A DNA stretch of 64,000 nucleotides from Palsa-295 sp963785585 (GCA_963785585.1 CAWAVW010000001.1:598381-662380), one strand, 5' to 3'; counted from the first letter of the stretch, positions 28,327 to 37,986 are shown. The notes: generated from the letters alone by a model not told the origin. Translations and numbers: made by a program.

Positions 28327-29505
28327 ATGGCGGACGAGTCCCTGTTGCAACCGTTCGACGCCGTGATCATCGGCGGCGGCGCGGCCGGGCTGATGTGTGC
28401 AATCGAAGCGGGAAAGCGCGGGCGGCGCGTGGCGTTGCTCGAACATGCCGAACGCTGCGGAAAAAAGATTCTGATCTCCGGCGGCGGCCGCTGCAACTTT
28501 ACAAACATTCACTGCACGCCCGATCATTTCATTTCGAACAATCCTCACTTCGCTAAATCCGCTCTCGCGCGCTACACGCCCGCCGATTTCATCGCGCTCG
28601 TGGAAAAACACGGCATTCGCTACCACGAAAAGAAGCTCGGCCAGCTTTTCTGCGACCATTCCGCGCGCGAAATTCTCGCGATGCTGGAATCGGAATGCCG
28701 GTCGGCGAGCGTAAAAATCCTCACCCGCTGCCGCATCGGCAAAATACATCGCGACACCGGATTTTCAATCGAGACTTCTGCCGGTGTGTTTCGCGCGCCC
28801 GCTCTCGTGATTGCTACCGGCGGCCTTTCGATTCCCAAAGTCGGGGCAACTGCCTTCGGCTACGACGTCGCAAAGCACTTCGGCTTAAAAATTTGCAAGA
28901 CGCGGCCGGGTCTCGTGCCGTTCGTCCTCGATCAAAGGGACCGTGCCGGATATTGCGAGCTTGCGGGTGTGTCCGCAGACGTGGCAGCGACGGCCGGAGG
29001 TCAAACGTTTCGCGAACATTTTCTGATCACGCACAAAGGTCTTAGTGGCCCGGCCATTCTGCAAATCTCTTCCTATTGGCGGCCCGGTGAACCGATTCAT
29101 ATCGATCTCGCCCCGGGCGTGGATGTCACCGAGCCCGTCCGGCAGGCTCGCGTACGAAATGCCGCCGCGATGCGCTCTTCGTTTTCAGCACTGCTTCCTG
29201 CGCGGCTTGCCACCCGATGGCTCGATTTGAACGCGCCGTCCAAATGGAGCAACGAAGCGCTCCAGGATTTCGAAGCGAGAGTTCACGACTGGCAGCTCAC
29301 GCCCGCGGATACAGAAGGCTACGAAAAAGCCGAAGTCACCACCGGGGGAGTCGATACCAACGAACTCTCCAGTAAATCGATGGAAAGCCTCAAAGTGCCG
29401 GGTCTATTTTTCGTCGGCGAAGTTGTGGACGTTACCGGACATCTCGGCGGGTTCAACTTTCAGTGGGCGTGGGCCTCCGGCGCAGCGGCCGGGCAGGCAT
29501 CATAA
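28327..29505 (+). CDS. BaiN/HI0933-like FAD-dependent oxidoreductase
   Basis: A 392-residue flavoprotein. The N-terminal dinucleotide-binding motif is VIIGGGAAGLMCAIEAGKRG. The family hallmark CGKKILISGGGRCNFTN follows, then LVIATGGLSIPKVGATAFGYD. The end reads EVTTGGVDTNELSSKSMES and VGEVVDVTGHLGGFNFQWAWASG. This matches the HI0933/YhiN family, which includes the bile-acid enzyme BaiN; the reaction here is unknown. Start choice is uncertain: ATG at 28327 has GAGGGAG 14 nt upstream, while a GTG at 28312 overlaps that sequence. Confidence 0.92.
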   Translation: MADESLLQPFDAVIIGGGAAGLMCAIEAGKRGRRVALLEHAERCGKKILISGGGRCNFTNIHCTPDHFISNNPHFAKSALARYTPADFIALVEKHGIRYHEKKLGQLFCDHSAREILAMLESECRSASVKILTRCRIGKIHRDTGFSIETSAGVFRAPALVIATGGLSIPKVGATAFGYDVAKHFGLKICKTRPGLVPFVLDQRDRAGYCELAGVSADVAATAGGQTFREHFLITHKGLSGPAILQISSYWRPGEPIHIDLAPGVDVTEPVRQARVRNAAAMRSSFSALLPARLATRWLDLNAPSKWSNEALQDFEARVHDWQLTPADTEGYEKAEVTTGGVDTNELSSKSMESLKVPGLFFVGEVVDVTGHLGGFNFQWAWASGAAAGQAS

Positions 29506-29531
29506 ATTTCAGCGCGCGGCAACGCCCGGCA

Positions 29532-30203
29532 TTACTGAAACTGCTTCTTGAAATCCAATAGTTGCTGCCGGATTTGGGCCAACTCTTCGCGAAGAGCCGT
29601 CAATTCCGATTCCAACCGGTGCACTTTCTGCGGCAGCGATTCTTCGGTAGCGGCGCCGCTTCCCGAGTGCGCCTCCGCCGGACGATCTTCAGCCATCGGC
29701 GCTTCTACGTCCCCGAAAAACAGGTGCGCGTAGCGCGCCTCCTTCGTTCCCGGTTGGCGAGCCAGCAGCGTCGCGAGCGGCGGCTCGCGCTTCATCAGCC
29801 GGTGCAACGTCAGTTGCACTTCGTTCAGGTCGTCGAACTTGTGCATTCGCTCGCAACGCGCCCGCAATTCGCCGGGCGTCTGCGGTCCGCGCAAAAATAA
29901 TTCGCACAGGATCGCGGTCTCGCGCCGGTCGAAATTAAAAGCTTCCTGCAGCCGGTGCTCGTATTTGGTCACCCGGCTGTCCATCGTGTCGGCCGGCCCG
30001 GCGAGTCCCTGATCGTTCAGACTGCGGATCGCCGCCTTTACCGAGTCTTCGTCGAGACTCATCGCCGGTTCGCGATTCGATTTCTGGTTGCAGGCGTTCA
30101 CCAGCGCGTTCAGAGACAGCGGATAATAGTCCGGCGTGGTGATTTCTTTTTCGACGAGAGAACCAAGCACGCGGGCTTCGACGGTCGTAAGCAGGACGTC
30201 CAT
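29532..30203 (-). CDS. YceH-family protein (DUF480)
   Basis: A 223-residue protein of the YceH family. The N-terminus LTTVEARVLGSLVEKEITTPDYYPLS is diagnostic, with NQKSNREPAMSLDE and LFLRGPQTPGELRAR in the second winged-helix unit. Residues about 190-223 form a coiled coil (LESELTALREELAQIRQQL). The family has a duplicated winged-helix fold and no firmly assigned function. It is convergent with the flavoprotein gene, with 26 nt between. Confidence 0.93.
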   Translation of the reverse strand: MDVLLTTVEARVLGSLVEKEITTPDYYPLSLNALVNACNQKSNREPAMSLDEDSVKAAIRSLNDQGLAGPADTMDSRVTKYEHRLQEAFNFDRRETAILCELFLRGPQTPGELRARCERMHKFDDLNEVQLTLHRLMKREPPLATLLARQPGTKEARYAHLFFGDVEAPMAEDRPAEAHSGSGAATEESLPQKVHRLESELTALREELAQIRQQLLDFKKQFQ

Positions 30204-30269
30204 AGACAGCCATCATACCGAAGCGAAAAGGCCGAACGAAGCGCCTGTGCGCGCCGTGAGCAACAGCCG

Positions 30270-30488
30270 TTAACGCGGGGCGAGCAGCGTCTTATAGATC
30301 ACTACCACCACCATGAATACCAGATAGAGCCGCAGCGACCACAGGACGGCGACTTCCACGCCGGCCAGCCGCCGCCGGGGCAACGGTTGCTTTTTCATGC
30401 CGGCAAGCTGATCGCGCTCCAGCGCGGAAAGCACCATGTCTTTCGCGGCGGTGCTTATTTTGATTTCATCGTGTTCGTTGGCAGCCAT
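30270..30488 (-). CDS. small single-pass membrane protein
   Basis: A 72-residue protein with a charged N-terminal half (NEHDEIKISTAAKDMVLSALERDQ) and one C-terminal membrane helix (AVLWSLRLYLVFMVVVVIYKT). I do not recognise the family. The ATG at 30488 has GGGAGG 9 nt upstream; a GTG at 30497 overlaps that site and is unlikely. It starts 13 nt after the stop of the NRAMP-like gene, so it may be a co-expressed accessory subunit of that carrier. Confidence 0.7.
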   Translation of the reverse strand: MAANEHDEIKISTAAKDMVLSALERDQLAGMKKQPLPRRRLAGVEVAVLWSLRLYLVFMVVVVIYKTLLAPR

Positions 30489-30501
30489 CCGCGCCACCTC
30501 C

Positions 30502-31872
30502 CTAGTTTCCGCCGAAAATATTCAAAACGTTGGGCGCTAAAATACTGATGCCAAACAAGACTCCGGCACCGGTCAGAATCAGCACCACGCCCGTCGCGAG
30601 CACGTTTGCCCACATCGGGCTGATCAAATCGCCCATAATTTCGCGGTCGTTCACAAGCATGAACAAAAATACCAGCGCCGGAGGCATCGCGAGTACGGCG
30701 ATCACGTTCACCAGCAAAACGACCGGCACCAGCGGAAGGCCCGGAATCAGCACAATTCCGGCGGCGGCCGCGGCGCAAATGAAAAGCACCGAATAGAACG
30801 CGCGGCCCTCTTTGATCGGCAGGTTCAGGCTGTGTGGCGTGTGCGCCACTTCCGCGAAGGCGTACGCCGACGAAATCGAAATGGTGATCGAAGCGATGAT
30901 GCCCGCTTCGACGATCCCGAGGGCAAATAACGCAGCCCCCGCGTGGCCGATGAATGGCTGCAACGCCTGCGCGAATTCCGCCGCTTGAAAATCTGCCGCG
31001 TTCATCTGGTGCTTGAAAAGAGGAGTCGTCGCCAGGATCGTCGCCACCGCGGCAAGCGCGGCCAGCGCCGCGCCGATAATCGTATCGGTGCGGCCGAATC
31101 GGATGTCCTGCCGCGTGAGTCCCTTATCGACCGTGGCGCTCTGCTGGAAAAACAACATCCACGGCGTCACCGTCGCGCCGATCACCGCCAGCAGCAACTC
31201 CAGCACATCGGAAGTCTTGCCAACCGGCAGCGGCTTCCAGTTGGCGAACGCATGTGCCACCGCCGGCCAATCCGGATGGGCGAGCAGAGCCACGGGAACA
31301 AATACTAAATTCAGCAGGGCGCCGGCGAGCGTGATTCGTTCCCACGTCCAATAGCGATGCGTGAGCAGCGCAAGGTACAACACGCCAAGCGCAACCAGCA
31401 CCGCGGCCCACGGCGGCACCCCAAAAAATCCCAACCCCGCGCGCACCGCAATGAACTCGGTGATCAGAGTAAGAAAATTCCCCACGCCCAGATCGATCAT
31501 CGAAAACCAGCCCCAGAAAGGGCCGAAGCGGTCGAAGATCAATTCGGCGTGGCCGCGGTGCGTCGCGGCGCCCAGCCGCACCGTCATTTCCTGCACCACG
31601 ATCGCCATGCAAAACGTGAGCACCACGAACGGAAGAAAAAATCCGAGGCCGAAACGCGCGCCCGTCGCCGCATAGGACAGCATGCTCGGCCCGTCGTTTT
31701 CACCGAGCATCACCAGGATTCCAGGACCGATCAGCAGCCACAGCAGCCGCAATCGCAGGAATGGTTTTTTGCTCGCGCGCACATCGGAAACACGGGTACG
31801 GTCCCGCGCGCGGTCCACGTCTTCGTGGGTGATGACGATTTCCTCGGGCATCGGAGTTTTGATTTTGCTCAC
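30502..31872 (-). CDS. NRAMP-like divalent metal transporter, divergent motifs
   Basis: A 456-residue protein with about eleven hydrophobic segments and an NRAMP-like layout. The TM1 metal-binding motif, DPGN in classical Mn/Fe carriers, aligns with DGPS here (MLGENDGPSMLSYAATGA). The TM6 MPH motif aligns with TPW (GATVTPWMLFFQQS). Both changes remove canonical ligands, including the methionine that selects transition metals, so the substrate may differ. The GTG at 31872 and an ATG at 31851 are both possible starts; neither has a clear ribosome site. It lies in a minus-strand run with two small genes, downstream of the second efflux operon. Confidence 0.85.
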   Translation of the reverse strand: MSKIKTPMPEEIVITHEDVDRARDRTRVSDVRASKKPFLRLRLLWLLIGPGILVMLGENDGPSMLSYAATGARFGLGFFLPFVVLTFCMAIVVQEMTVRLGAATHRGHAELIFDRFGPFWGWFSMIDLGVGNFLTLITEFIAVRAGLGFFGVPPWAAVLVALGVLYLALLTHRYWTWERITLAGALLNLVFVPVALLAHPDWPAVAHAFANWKPLPVGKTSDVLELLLAVIGATVTPWMLFFQQSATVDKGLTRQDIRFGRTDTIIGAALAALAAVATILATTPLFKHQMNAADFQAAEFAQALQPFIGHAGAALFALGIVEAGIIASITISISSAYAFAEVAHTPHSLNLPIKEGRAFYSVLFICAAAAAGIVLIPGLPLVPVVLLVNVIAVLAMPPALVFLFMLVNDREIMGDLISPMWANVLATGVVLILTGAGVLFGISILAPNVLNIFGGN

Positions 31873-31902
31873 AGGAAAACACTCACAATCGGCCGACTGC
31901 GG

Positions 31903-32118
31903 CTACGTCTGTTTCCGCGTGAAGCCCGTGCATCGAATGACCGGCAACGGCGGATATTTCGGAAACGCCGGATCGGTCTGCGAAAGTTCGCAAAGCACGA
32001 ATTTGGATCCTCGCGACGATTCGACTCCCCGCGCATGCACGCAATCGGAACACAACCCTGCGCCAATCCGATTTTTGTGAAGATGGAAGGCCTCTTCCAC
32101 CGCAACAGGATAGCTCAT
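31903..32118 (-). CDS. small Cys-rich hypothetical protein
   Basis: At most 71 residues. The C-terminal 45 have the look of a compact zinc- or redox-type knuckle: CSDCVHAR, then SSRGSKFVLCELS, then a PAFPKYPPLPVIRCTGF tail, giving four spaced cysteines. I recall similar short proteins in acidobacterial genomes but know no function. The N-terminal 20 residues may not be translated; a TTG just before CSDCV with GCAGGG upstream is an alternative start. It lies between the outer-membrane efflux gene and the NRAMP-like gene, on the same strand. Confidence 0.6.
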   Translation of the reverse strand: MSYPVAVEEAFHLHKNRIGAGLCSDCVHARGVESSRGSKFVLCELSQTDPAFPKYPPLPVIRCTGFTRKQT

Positions 32119-32167
32119 GCCCGAAGAGAAAATTCGCGGAGTTTTCGTGCCAGGGAAAGTGACGCGG

Positions 32168-33577
32168 CTACTGCTGCCAGCCGCCGCCGAGCGCGTTGTA
32201 CAGCTGGACGTATGCCGTCAATTCGTCCGCCTGCGCCTGGGCAAGATTGAGTTGCGCGGCAAAATAGTTTGTCTCGCTGGTCAGCACTTCCAGGTAGCTC
32301 GCGATGCCGCCCTGATAGCGGATCTTCGAAAGTTCGTCGGCGCCGCGCGTCGATTCGGTGAGCAATTCCTGCTGTTCGCGGTACTCGCGATTTTTCCGGT
32401 AGGCGATCAGCGCATCGGACACATCTCGAAACGCCTGCTGAATCGTTTGCTGGTAGGTGAGCAGCGCTTCCTGCTGTTGCGCTTCGGTGAGCCGTACATT
32501 CGAACGAGTCTTCCCCGCCGTAAAAATCGGCTCCGCGAGCATCGGTCCTACGTTCCAAAATCCGGCCGGACTTGAAAAAAGCCGGCTGAGCGCGTTGCTA
32601 TTGAAGCCGCCCTCGGCGGAGAGAGAAATATCGGGAAAATACGCCGCGCGGGCCACGCCGATTTGCGCGTTCGCCGCGATTAACTTTTGCTCGGCTTGTT
32701 GAATGTCCGGGCGCCGCTCGAGAAGCGTCGAAGGCAATCCCGCCGGCACGGTCGGTTCATGCGGTTGATCGACGAGCTTGCGTCCGCGCGCCACGTCGCC
32801 GGGGTTCGCGCCGATCAAAGTGCTGATCAAGTCTTCGGTCTGGGTGATCTGTTTTTGCACGGCCGGTATCGTTTCCGACGCCGTGTACACCAATTGTTCC
32901 GCCTGGCGCACGTCCACCAGCGACGTCGATCCGTTCTGCTCGAGCGCTTCGGTCAGTTTCAGCCCCTCTTGCCGGGATGCGAGCGTTTGCTTCGCTATTT
33001 CCAGTTGCAGATCCAGTTCCCTAAGCTGAAAGTAAGACGTCGCGACGTTGGAGATCAGCGTGTTCATCACCGCCCGCTGGTTCCATTCGCTGGCCAGCAA
33101 ATTGGCCCGCGCCGCTTCCGTCGCCCGGCGGTACTTGCCCCAGAAATCCAATTCCCACGCAGCCGTAAGAGCGAGCTGGCCGGTATTCGATTCATACGGC
33201 GGCGAAATCGTGGACTTCGGATACCGCGTGCTGTTGATGTCGGCGCCGCCGCTAACGTTCGGATACTGATCGGCTCTCGTAATGCCCAGTTGCGCTTGGG
33301 CCTGTAGCACGCGGCTGGCGGCGATTCGCACGTCGTAATTGTTCTTCTGAGCGGTACGAATCAGTTGTTGCAGTTGCTCGTCCTGAAATACGGTCCACCA
33401 TTTCATGTCGCCAAACGACGGCGCGGCGTTCGACGATGGATCCGCCGGCGTGGCCTCACGATAGTCCGCCGGTACATCCACGTTGGGACGCTTGTAATTC
33501 GGCCCCACGGTGCAGCCGGCAATCAGCACAGCGGAGGCGCACGCCACCGCGAAAGCGCTCTTCAGCGGGCGCGTCAT
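32168..33577 (-). CDS. RND efflux outer-membrane lipoprotein (OprM/NodT family)
   Basis: A 469-residue TolC-like duct with a lipoprotein leader (AVACASAVLIAGC) followed by TVGPNYKRP. Two outer-membrane efflux repeats are present (for example RRPDIQQAEQKLIAANAQIGVARAAY and the final AQLNLAQAQADELTAYVQLYNALGGGW). The ATG at 33577 overlaps the pump stop codon by 4 bp (ATGA), so the longer frame was discarded. It completes a three-gene efflux operon with the pump and adaptor upstream, and is distinct in sequence from the duct at 1864-3474. Confidence 0.93.
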   Translation of the reverse strand: MTRPLKSAFAVACASAVLIAGCTVGPNYKRPNVDVPADYREATPADPSSNAAPSFGDMKWWTVFQDEQLQQLIRTAQKNNYDVRIAASRVLQAQAQLGITRADQYPNVSGGADINSTRYPKSTISPPYESNTGQLALTAAWELDFWGKYRRATEAARANLLASEWNQRAVMNTLISNVATSYFQLRELDLQLEIAKQTLASRQEGLKLTEALEQNGSTSLVDVRQAEQLVYTASETIPAVQKQITQTEDLISTLIGANPGDVARGRKLVDQPHEPTVPAGLPSTLLERRPDIQQAEQKLIAANAQIGVARAAYFPDISLSAEGGFNSNALSRLFSSPAGFWNVGPMLAEPIFTAGKTRSNVRLTEAQQQEALLTYQQTIQQAFRDVSDALIAYRKNREYREQQELLTESTRGADELSKIRYQGGIASYLEVLTSETNYFAAQLNLAQAQADELTAYVQLYNALGGGWQQ

Positions 33578-36500
33578 GGCTTCCCCGCTTCCGGCAAGGT
33601 TGCCGGTGGAGTGGGACTCGCGGGTTGCGGCTGTGGCTTGTTGCGCGTAGCCCAAGTTTCCACCACGTCGAATGTGACGGGAATCAGGAAAATCGCGATC
33701 AACGTCGCGGCGAGCATTCCGCCGATCACCGCCGTGCCCATCACCTGCCGCGACACAGCGCCGGAACCTTTCGCCGTCCACAAAGGCACACAGCCCAAAA
33801 TGAAAGCAAACGCGGTCATCAGGATGGGGCGCAGGCGGATGCGCGCGCCGGAAAGCGCCGCATCGCGTACGCTCTTGCCCTTTTCGTATTCGTCCTTCGC
33901 GAATTCCACAATCAGAATGGCGTTCTTCGCCGCAAGACCGATCAGCATAATCAAACCGATCTGCGCGTACACGTCGTTGTCAAACTTCCTCAGGTACAGC
34001 GCCAGATACGCGCCAAACACCGCGATCGGCGTTCCCAGCAGCACGCTGAACGGCAGCGACCAACTTTCGTATTGCGCCGCCAGGATTAAGAAAACGAACA
34101 GCAGCGATAACGCGAAAATGGCCGTCGGCGAAATTCCCTCCGCCGCTTTCTGCTCCTGGTAAGAAATTCCCTGATAGTCGAATCCCATTTCCGGAGGCAT
34201 GGTCTGGGCGAAAACTTCCTCCAGCGCCTTCCGGGCCTGCCCTGAACTCACGCCCGGCGCGGTGACCACGTTAATCTGCGCGGCTTCGTGTTCGTTGTAA
34301 CGCGTGGTGAATTCCGGTCCGAATTTTGATTCCAGATTTGTGATCGAGCTCAGCGGAACCAGCGTTCCGCTGCTGTTCGCCACGTAAAATCGCTTCACAT
34401 TCTCCGGAGTCGTGCGCGAAGTTCCCTCCGCTTCGACATACACCTGCCACTGGCGGCCAAAGCGGTTGAAATAGTTCACCAGGTAGCCGCCCATGAACGT
34501 CTGCAGCGTCGAATACACGTCGCCCAGGTTCACGCCCTGCCGCAAGACTTTCGCTTGATCCACGTTCACGTAAATCTGCGGCACCTCGGGCTCAAACGTC
34601 GAAATCAGACCCGCGAATTCCGACCGTTTGTTCGCCGCCGCCAAAAACTTCTTGGTATTGGCCGCGAGAAATTCATTTCCAGAGCCGGAGCGATCTTCGA
34701 GCACGAACGAAACTCCTCCCGACGAACCGACGCCGGGAATCGCGGGAGGCGGAAACGAAAACGCAATGCCATCCTGGATTTTCGAAAGTTTTCCCGCCAG
34801 CGTGCCCTGAATCGCTTCGTATTGCTCGTCCGGCGCTTTTCGCACGTCCCAGTCTTTCAGCGGAACGAAAAAGAAAGCGGTGTACGTGCTTTGCGTGCCG
34901 CTCAGCAAGCTGAAACCAATTACCGAAACGCACCCTTGCACTCCGGGTGTGCTCAGCACCGCGTCTTCCACTTTTCGCGCGGCGTCTCCGGTACGCTGCA
35001 GCGAGGCGGCATCGGGCAGTTGCATTCCCACGAACACGTAGCCCTGGTCTTCATTCGGTAAAAACGAACTGGGCAGCTTGCTTCCCACAAACACGGCAAA
35101 TCCGGCAATCACCGCCAGAAAGATCAGGCTGAGGCCGGCCTTGCGAATCAACAGCGCCGATGTGCTCACATAGCCTTCCGTCGCGCGGCCGAACATCCGG
35201 TTAAACCACTTGAAAAATTTCGCCAGCGGGCCGCGTGCTTCTTTTTTTGGCTTCAACAGCAGCGCGCACATCGCGGGGCTAAGCGAAAGCGCATTGAACG
35301 CCGAAAAAACCACCGAGATGGCGATCGTCACCGCAAATTGCTGGTACAGGCGCCCGGTAATTCCGGGTATGAAAACGGTGGGAAGAAAAACGGCGACGAG
35401 AATCAATGCGATTGCCACGACCGGCCCGGAAACCTCTTCCATTGCCTTCAAGGAAGCATCGCGCGGGGTCATGCCCTCTTCGATGTGATGCTCCACCGCC
35501 TCAACCACAACGATCGCATCATCCACCACCAGCCCAATCGCCAGCACCAATCCGAATAGCGAAAGCGTGTTGACCGAAAATCCCAGCAGTGGAAATACCG
35601 CAAACGTGCCGATCAATGACACCGGCACCGCCAGCAACGGAATCAATGTCGCGCGCCATCCCTGCAGAAACACATAAACCACGATAATTACGAGCAGCAA
35701 CGCTTCGATCAGCGTGTGTTCAATTTCTTTCATGCCGGACGTGACGGCCAGCGTCGTGTCCAGACCGACTTCGTAATCGACGTCCTGCGGGAAATGCTTC
35801 TTCAGCACTTCCATTTCCGCGCGGACTGCTTTTGCCGCCGCCACCGCATTCGAACCAGGCAATTGGTACACCGCCAGAATCGCGGCGGGCTTTCCGTTGT
35901 AGCGGCCGCTCAGGTTGTAGGTCTGCGCGCCCAATTCCATGCGCGCCACATCCTTCAGCCGCACGATCGATCCATCCGCATTGGCTTTCAGGATGATTTG
36001 TCCGAACTCTTCGGCGGACGTGAGCCGGCCCTGCGCCCGCACCGCGTAGGTGAACTCCTGGCCCGGTGGCACAGGCTCGCCGCCGATTTGGCCCGCGGGG
36101 TTTACCGAGTTTTGCACCTGCACGGCCGAGATAATCTGCGGAACGGTAATTCCCAGCTTTGCGATTTTGTCTGGTTCCACCCACACGCGCATCGCGTACT
36201 GGCCCGCGCCGAACACCAGCACGCGCGCGATCCCCGGCACGCGCGTCAGGTCGTCGCTCAAATTAATGTACGAGTAGTTCGCCAGGAAAATGTTGTCGTA
36301 GGTGCCCTTCGGAGAAAAAATGGCCACGATCATCAGGGGCGCGGTAAACGACTTCTGCACGATTACGCCGGAGGTGACCACCTGCGCGGGCAGCTGCGAC
36401 TGCGCCTGCGATACGCGCAACTGCGTCAGCACCTGGTCGATATCCGGATTCGTATTCACGCCGAAATCCACGGTCAGCGTGGTCTGCCCGTTGTTCGCGT

Positions 36501-36744
36501 TCGTGGAGTACATGTAATTCATGTTGTCCACGCCCGTTACCTGTTGTTCGATCGGCGTCGCAACCGATTGTTCGAGCGTGATTGCATCCGCGCCGGGGTA
36601 CGTGGCCTGCACCTGAATTTCCGGCGGCACGATGTTGGGGAATTGCGCGGTCGGCAAACCGTAAAAGCACACCCCGCCGACGATGACCATCAGGATGGCG
36701 ATTACCATGGCGACGATAGGGCGATCGATAAAAAACTTGGACAT
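33574..36744 (-). CDS. RND multidrug efflux permease, AcrB/MexB-like
   Basis: A 1056-residue HAE1 pump. It starts SKFFIDRPIVAMVIAI, with QFPNIVPPEIQVQATYPGA in the first periplasmic loop. TM4 holds GLVVDDAIVVVEAVEHH, the acidic pair of the proton relay. The second half has GLAAKNAILIVEFAKD. The sequence is on the AcrB/MexB branch rather than the MdtBC branch, so it should be a homotrimeric broad-spectrum pump. It lies 3 nt after the adaptor gene and overlaps the duct gene by 4 bp. Confidence 0.94.
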   Translation of the reverse strand: MSKFFIDRPIVAMVIAILMVIVGGVCFYGLPTAQFPNIVPPEIQVQATYPGADAITLEQSVATPIEQQVTGVDNMNYMYSTNANNGQTTLTVDFGVNTNPDIDQVLTQLRVSQAQSQLPAQVVTSGVIVQKSFTAPLMIVAIFSPKGTYDNIFLANYSYINLSDDLTRVPGIARVLVFGAGQYAMRVWVEPDKIAKLGITVPQIISAVQVQNSVNPAGQIGGEPVPPGQEFTYAVRAQGRLTSAEEFGQIILKANADGSIVRLKDVARMELGAQTYNLSGRYNGKPAAILAVYQLPGSNAVAAAKAVRAEMEVLKKHFPQDVDYEVGLDTTLAVTSGMKEIEHTLIEALLLVIIVVYVFLQGWRATLIPLLAVPVSLIGTFAVFPLLGFSVNTLSLFGLVLAIGLVVDDAIVVVEAVEHHIEEGMTPRDASLKAMEEVSGPVVAIALILVAVFLPTVFIPGITGRLYQQFAVTIAISVVFSAFNALSLSPAMCALLLKPKKEARGPLAKFFKWFNRMFGRATEGYVSTSALLIRKAGLSLIFLAVIAGFAVFVGSKLPSSFLPNEDQGYVFVGMQLPDAASLQRTGDAARKVEDAVLSTPGVQGCVSVIGFSLLSGTQSTYTAFFFVPLKDWDVRKAPDEQYEAIQGTLAGKLSKIQDGIAFSFPPPAIPGVGSSGGVSFVLEDRSGSGNEFLAANTKKFLAAANKRSEFAGLISTFEPEVPQIYVNVDQAKVLRQGVNLGDVYSTLQTFMGGYLVNYFNRFGRQWQVYVEAEGTSRTTPENVKRFYVANSSGTLVPLSSITNLESKFGPEFTTRYNEHEAAQINVVTAPGVSSGQARKALEEVFAQTMPPEMGFDYQGISYQEQKAAEGISPTAIFALSLLFVFLILAAQYESWSLPFSVLLGTPIAVFGAYLALYLRKFDNDVYAQIGLIMLIGLAAKNAILIVEFAKDEYEKGKSVRDAALSGARIRLRPILMTAFAFILGCVPLWTAKGSGAVSRQVMGTAVIGGMLAATLIAIFLIPVTFDVVETWATRNKPQPQPASPTPPATLPEAGKP

Positions 36745-36747
36745 GAA

Positions 36748-37986
36748 TTATTGGGCCTTGGATTCCGATTCGGCAGCGGAGTTGTCAACTTTCGGGACGA
36801 CGGTCGAACCCTCGCGGACTTTCTGAATTCCCTCGGAGACCACTCGCTCTCCCGGCTTCAGTCCGCTCTGGATGATCCAGAACGTTCCGGTGCGTTCGCC
36901 GGTCGTCACCTTTCGAATGCTGATTTTGTTGTCGTCCCCCACCACCGCAACTTCGAAGGTTCCCTGCAGCTCGGTCACCGCCCGCTGTGGAATGAGCACC
37001 GCCTTATTGGAATTTCCAATCAACGCGCGGATTCGGCCGAATTGCCCCGGCCGCAAAATATTTCCCGGATTCCGAAAGCTGCCGACCACTTGAATCGTTC
37101 CGGTCTGCGGATCCACCTGCCGGTTCGTAAAAATGATTTTGCCGGACTGCGGATAAACCTCTCCGTTTGCAAGCGTCAGTTGCAGCGGAACCGAATTCGC
37201 GGTGGAAAGCATGTCCACCGAGCCTTTCGCTTTGCCGGTAAGCCTCAGATATTCCTGCTCGCTGATCGGGAAATACACTTTGATCGGATCCACTTGCGAA
37301 ACCGACGTCAACACCGTCGTGGTGGCCACCAGGTTGCCGATTTGCGTTTGCGCCAGCCCGGCCACGCCGTCGATCAGCGACAGCACTTTGGTGAATCCCA
37401 GATTCAACTCCGCTTGCTCCACGTTCGCGGCCGTCGCCTGCACGGTTGCTTCCGCGGACGCTTTCGTTTGCGTGTCGGTATCCAGTTGGCTCTGCGCAAT
37501 CGCGTGCAACTTCGCCATCGGCAGATCGCGATTCACATTAATGTTCGCGAGATCGAGCTGCGCTTTGGCCTGCGCGAGCTGCCCCTTGGCTTGATCGAGC
37601 ACAGCCTGAAACGGCCGCGGATCGATTTCGAACAGCACGTCGCCTTTGTGAACGTAAGAACCTTCTCGATAATTCTGCTTGATCAGATACCCGGTCACTT
37701 GCGGCTGAATCTGGGCGTTGGTGTATCCATCGAGCGTGCCCACCCAGTCGCCGTAAATCGGCACATCCTTCTGGATGGCGGTGACGACCTCCACATCCGG
37801 AGGCCCCATCGCCGGAGGCGCTTTCTTCTCGCACCCAGCGACCGAAATGAGCAACGCAGCAAGCGCAGCCACGGCCGCTACGGTACGCGGCGCGCTGCCC
37901 CGAAGAGCCGTTGAAGTTGAAATTCCGTCGAGCTTCGAATGCGCGAAGGTTGCCAAATTTGGTTCCTCTTTCCGAAGTCCGGTCAT
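36748..37986 (-). CDS. RND membrane fusion lipoprotein, AcrA/MexA-like
   Basis: A 412-residue adaptor. A leader ending in LLISVAGC predicts a lipid anchor, followed by EKKAPPAMGPPDVEVVTA. The barrel-sandwich motifs are clear (WVGTLDGYTNAQIQPQVTGY, GSYVHKGDVLFEIDPRPF). After the alpha-hairpin comes a beta-barrel (DPIKVYFPISEQEYLRL) and a membrane-proximal domain (VLIPQRAVTELQGTFEVAVV). First gene of the operon; its promoter lies in the 284-bp gap shared with a divergent histidine kinase. Confidence 0.93.
   Translation of the reverse strand: MTGLRKEEPNLATFAHSKLDGISTSTALRGSAPRTVAAVAALAALLISVAGCEKKAPPAMGPPDVEVVTAIQKDVPIYGDWVGTLDGYTNAQIQPQVTGYLIKQNYREGSYVHKGDVLFEIDPRPFQAVLDQAKGQLAQAKAQLDLANINVNRDLPMAKLHAIAQSQLDTDTQTKASAEATVQATAANVEQAELNLGFTKVLSLIDGVAGLAQTQIGNLVATTTVLTSVSQVDPIKVYFPISEQEYLRLTGKAKGSVDMLSTANSVPLQLTLANGEVYPQSGKIIFTNRQVDPQTGTIQVVGSFRNPGNILRPGQFGRIRALIGNSNKAVLIPQRAVTELQGTFEVAVVGDDNKISIRKVTTGERTGTFWIIQSGLKPGERVVSEGIQKVREGSTVVPKVDNSAAESESKAQ

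Noticed and set aside
35716..37914. Plus-strand open frame of 732 codons opposite the AcrAB-like genes
   Set aside because: Antisense shadow of strongly recognisable RND genes; composition is His/Arg-rich with no family motif. The same applies to 4818-6590 and 22272-23651.
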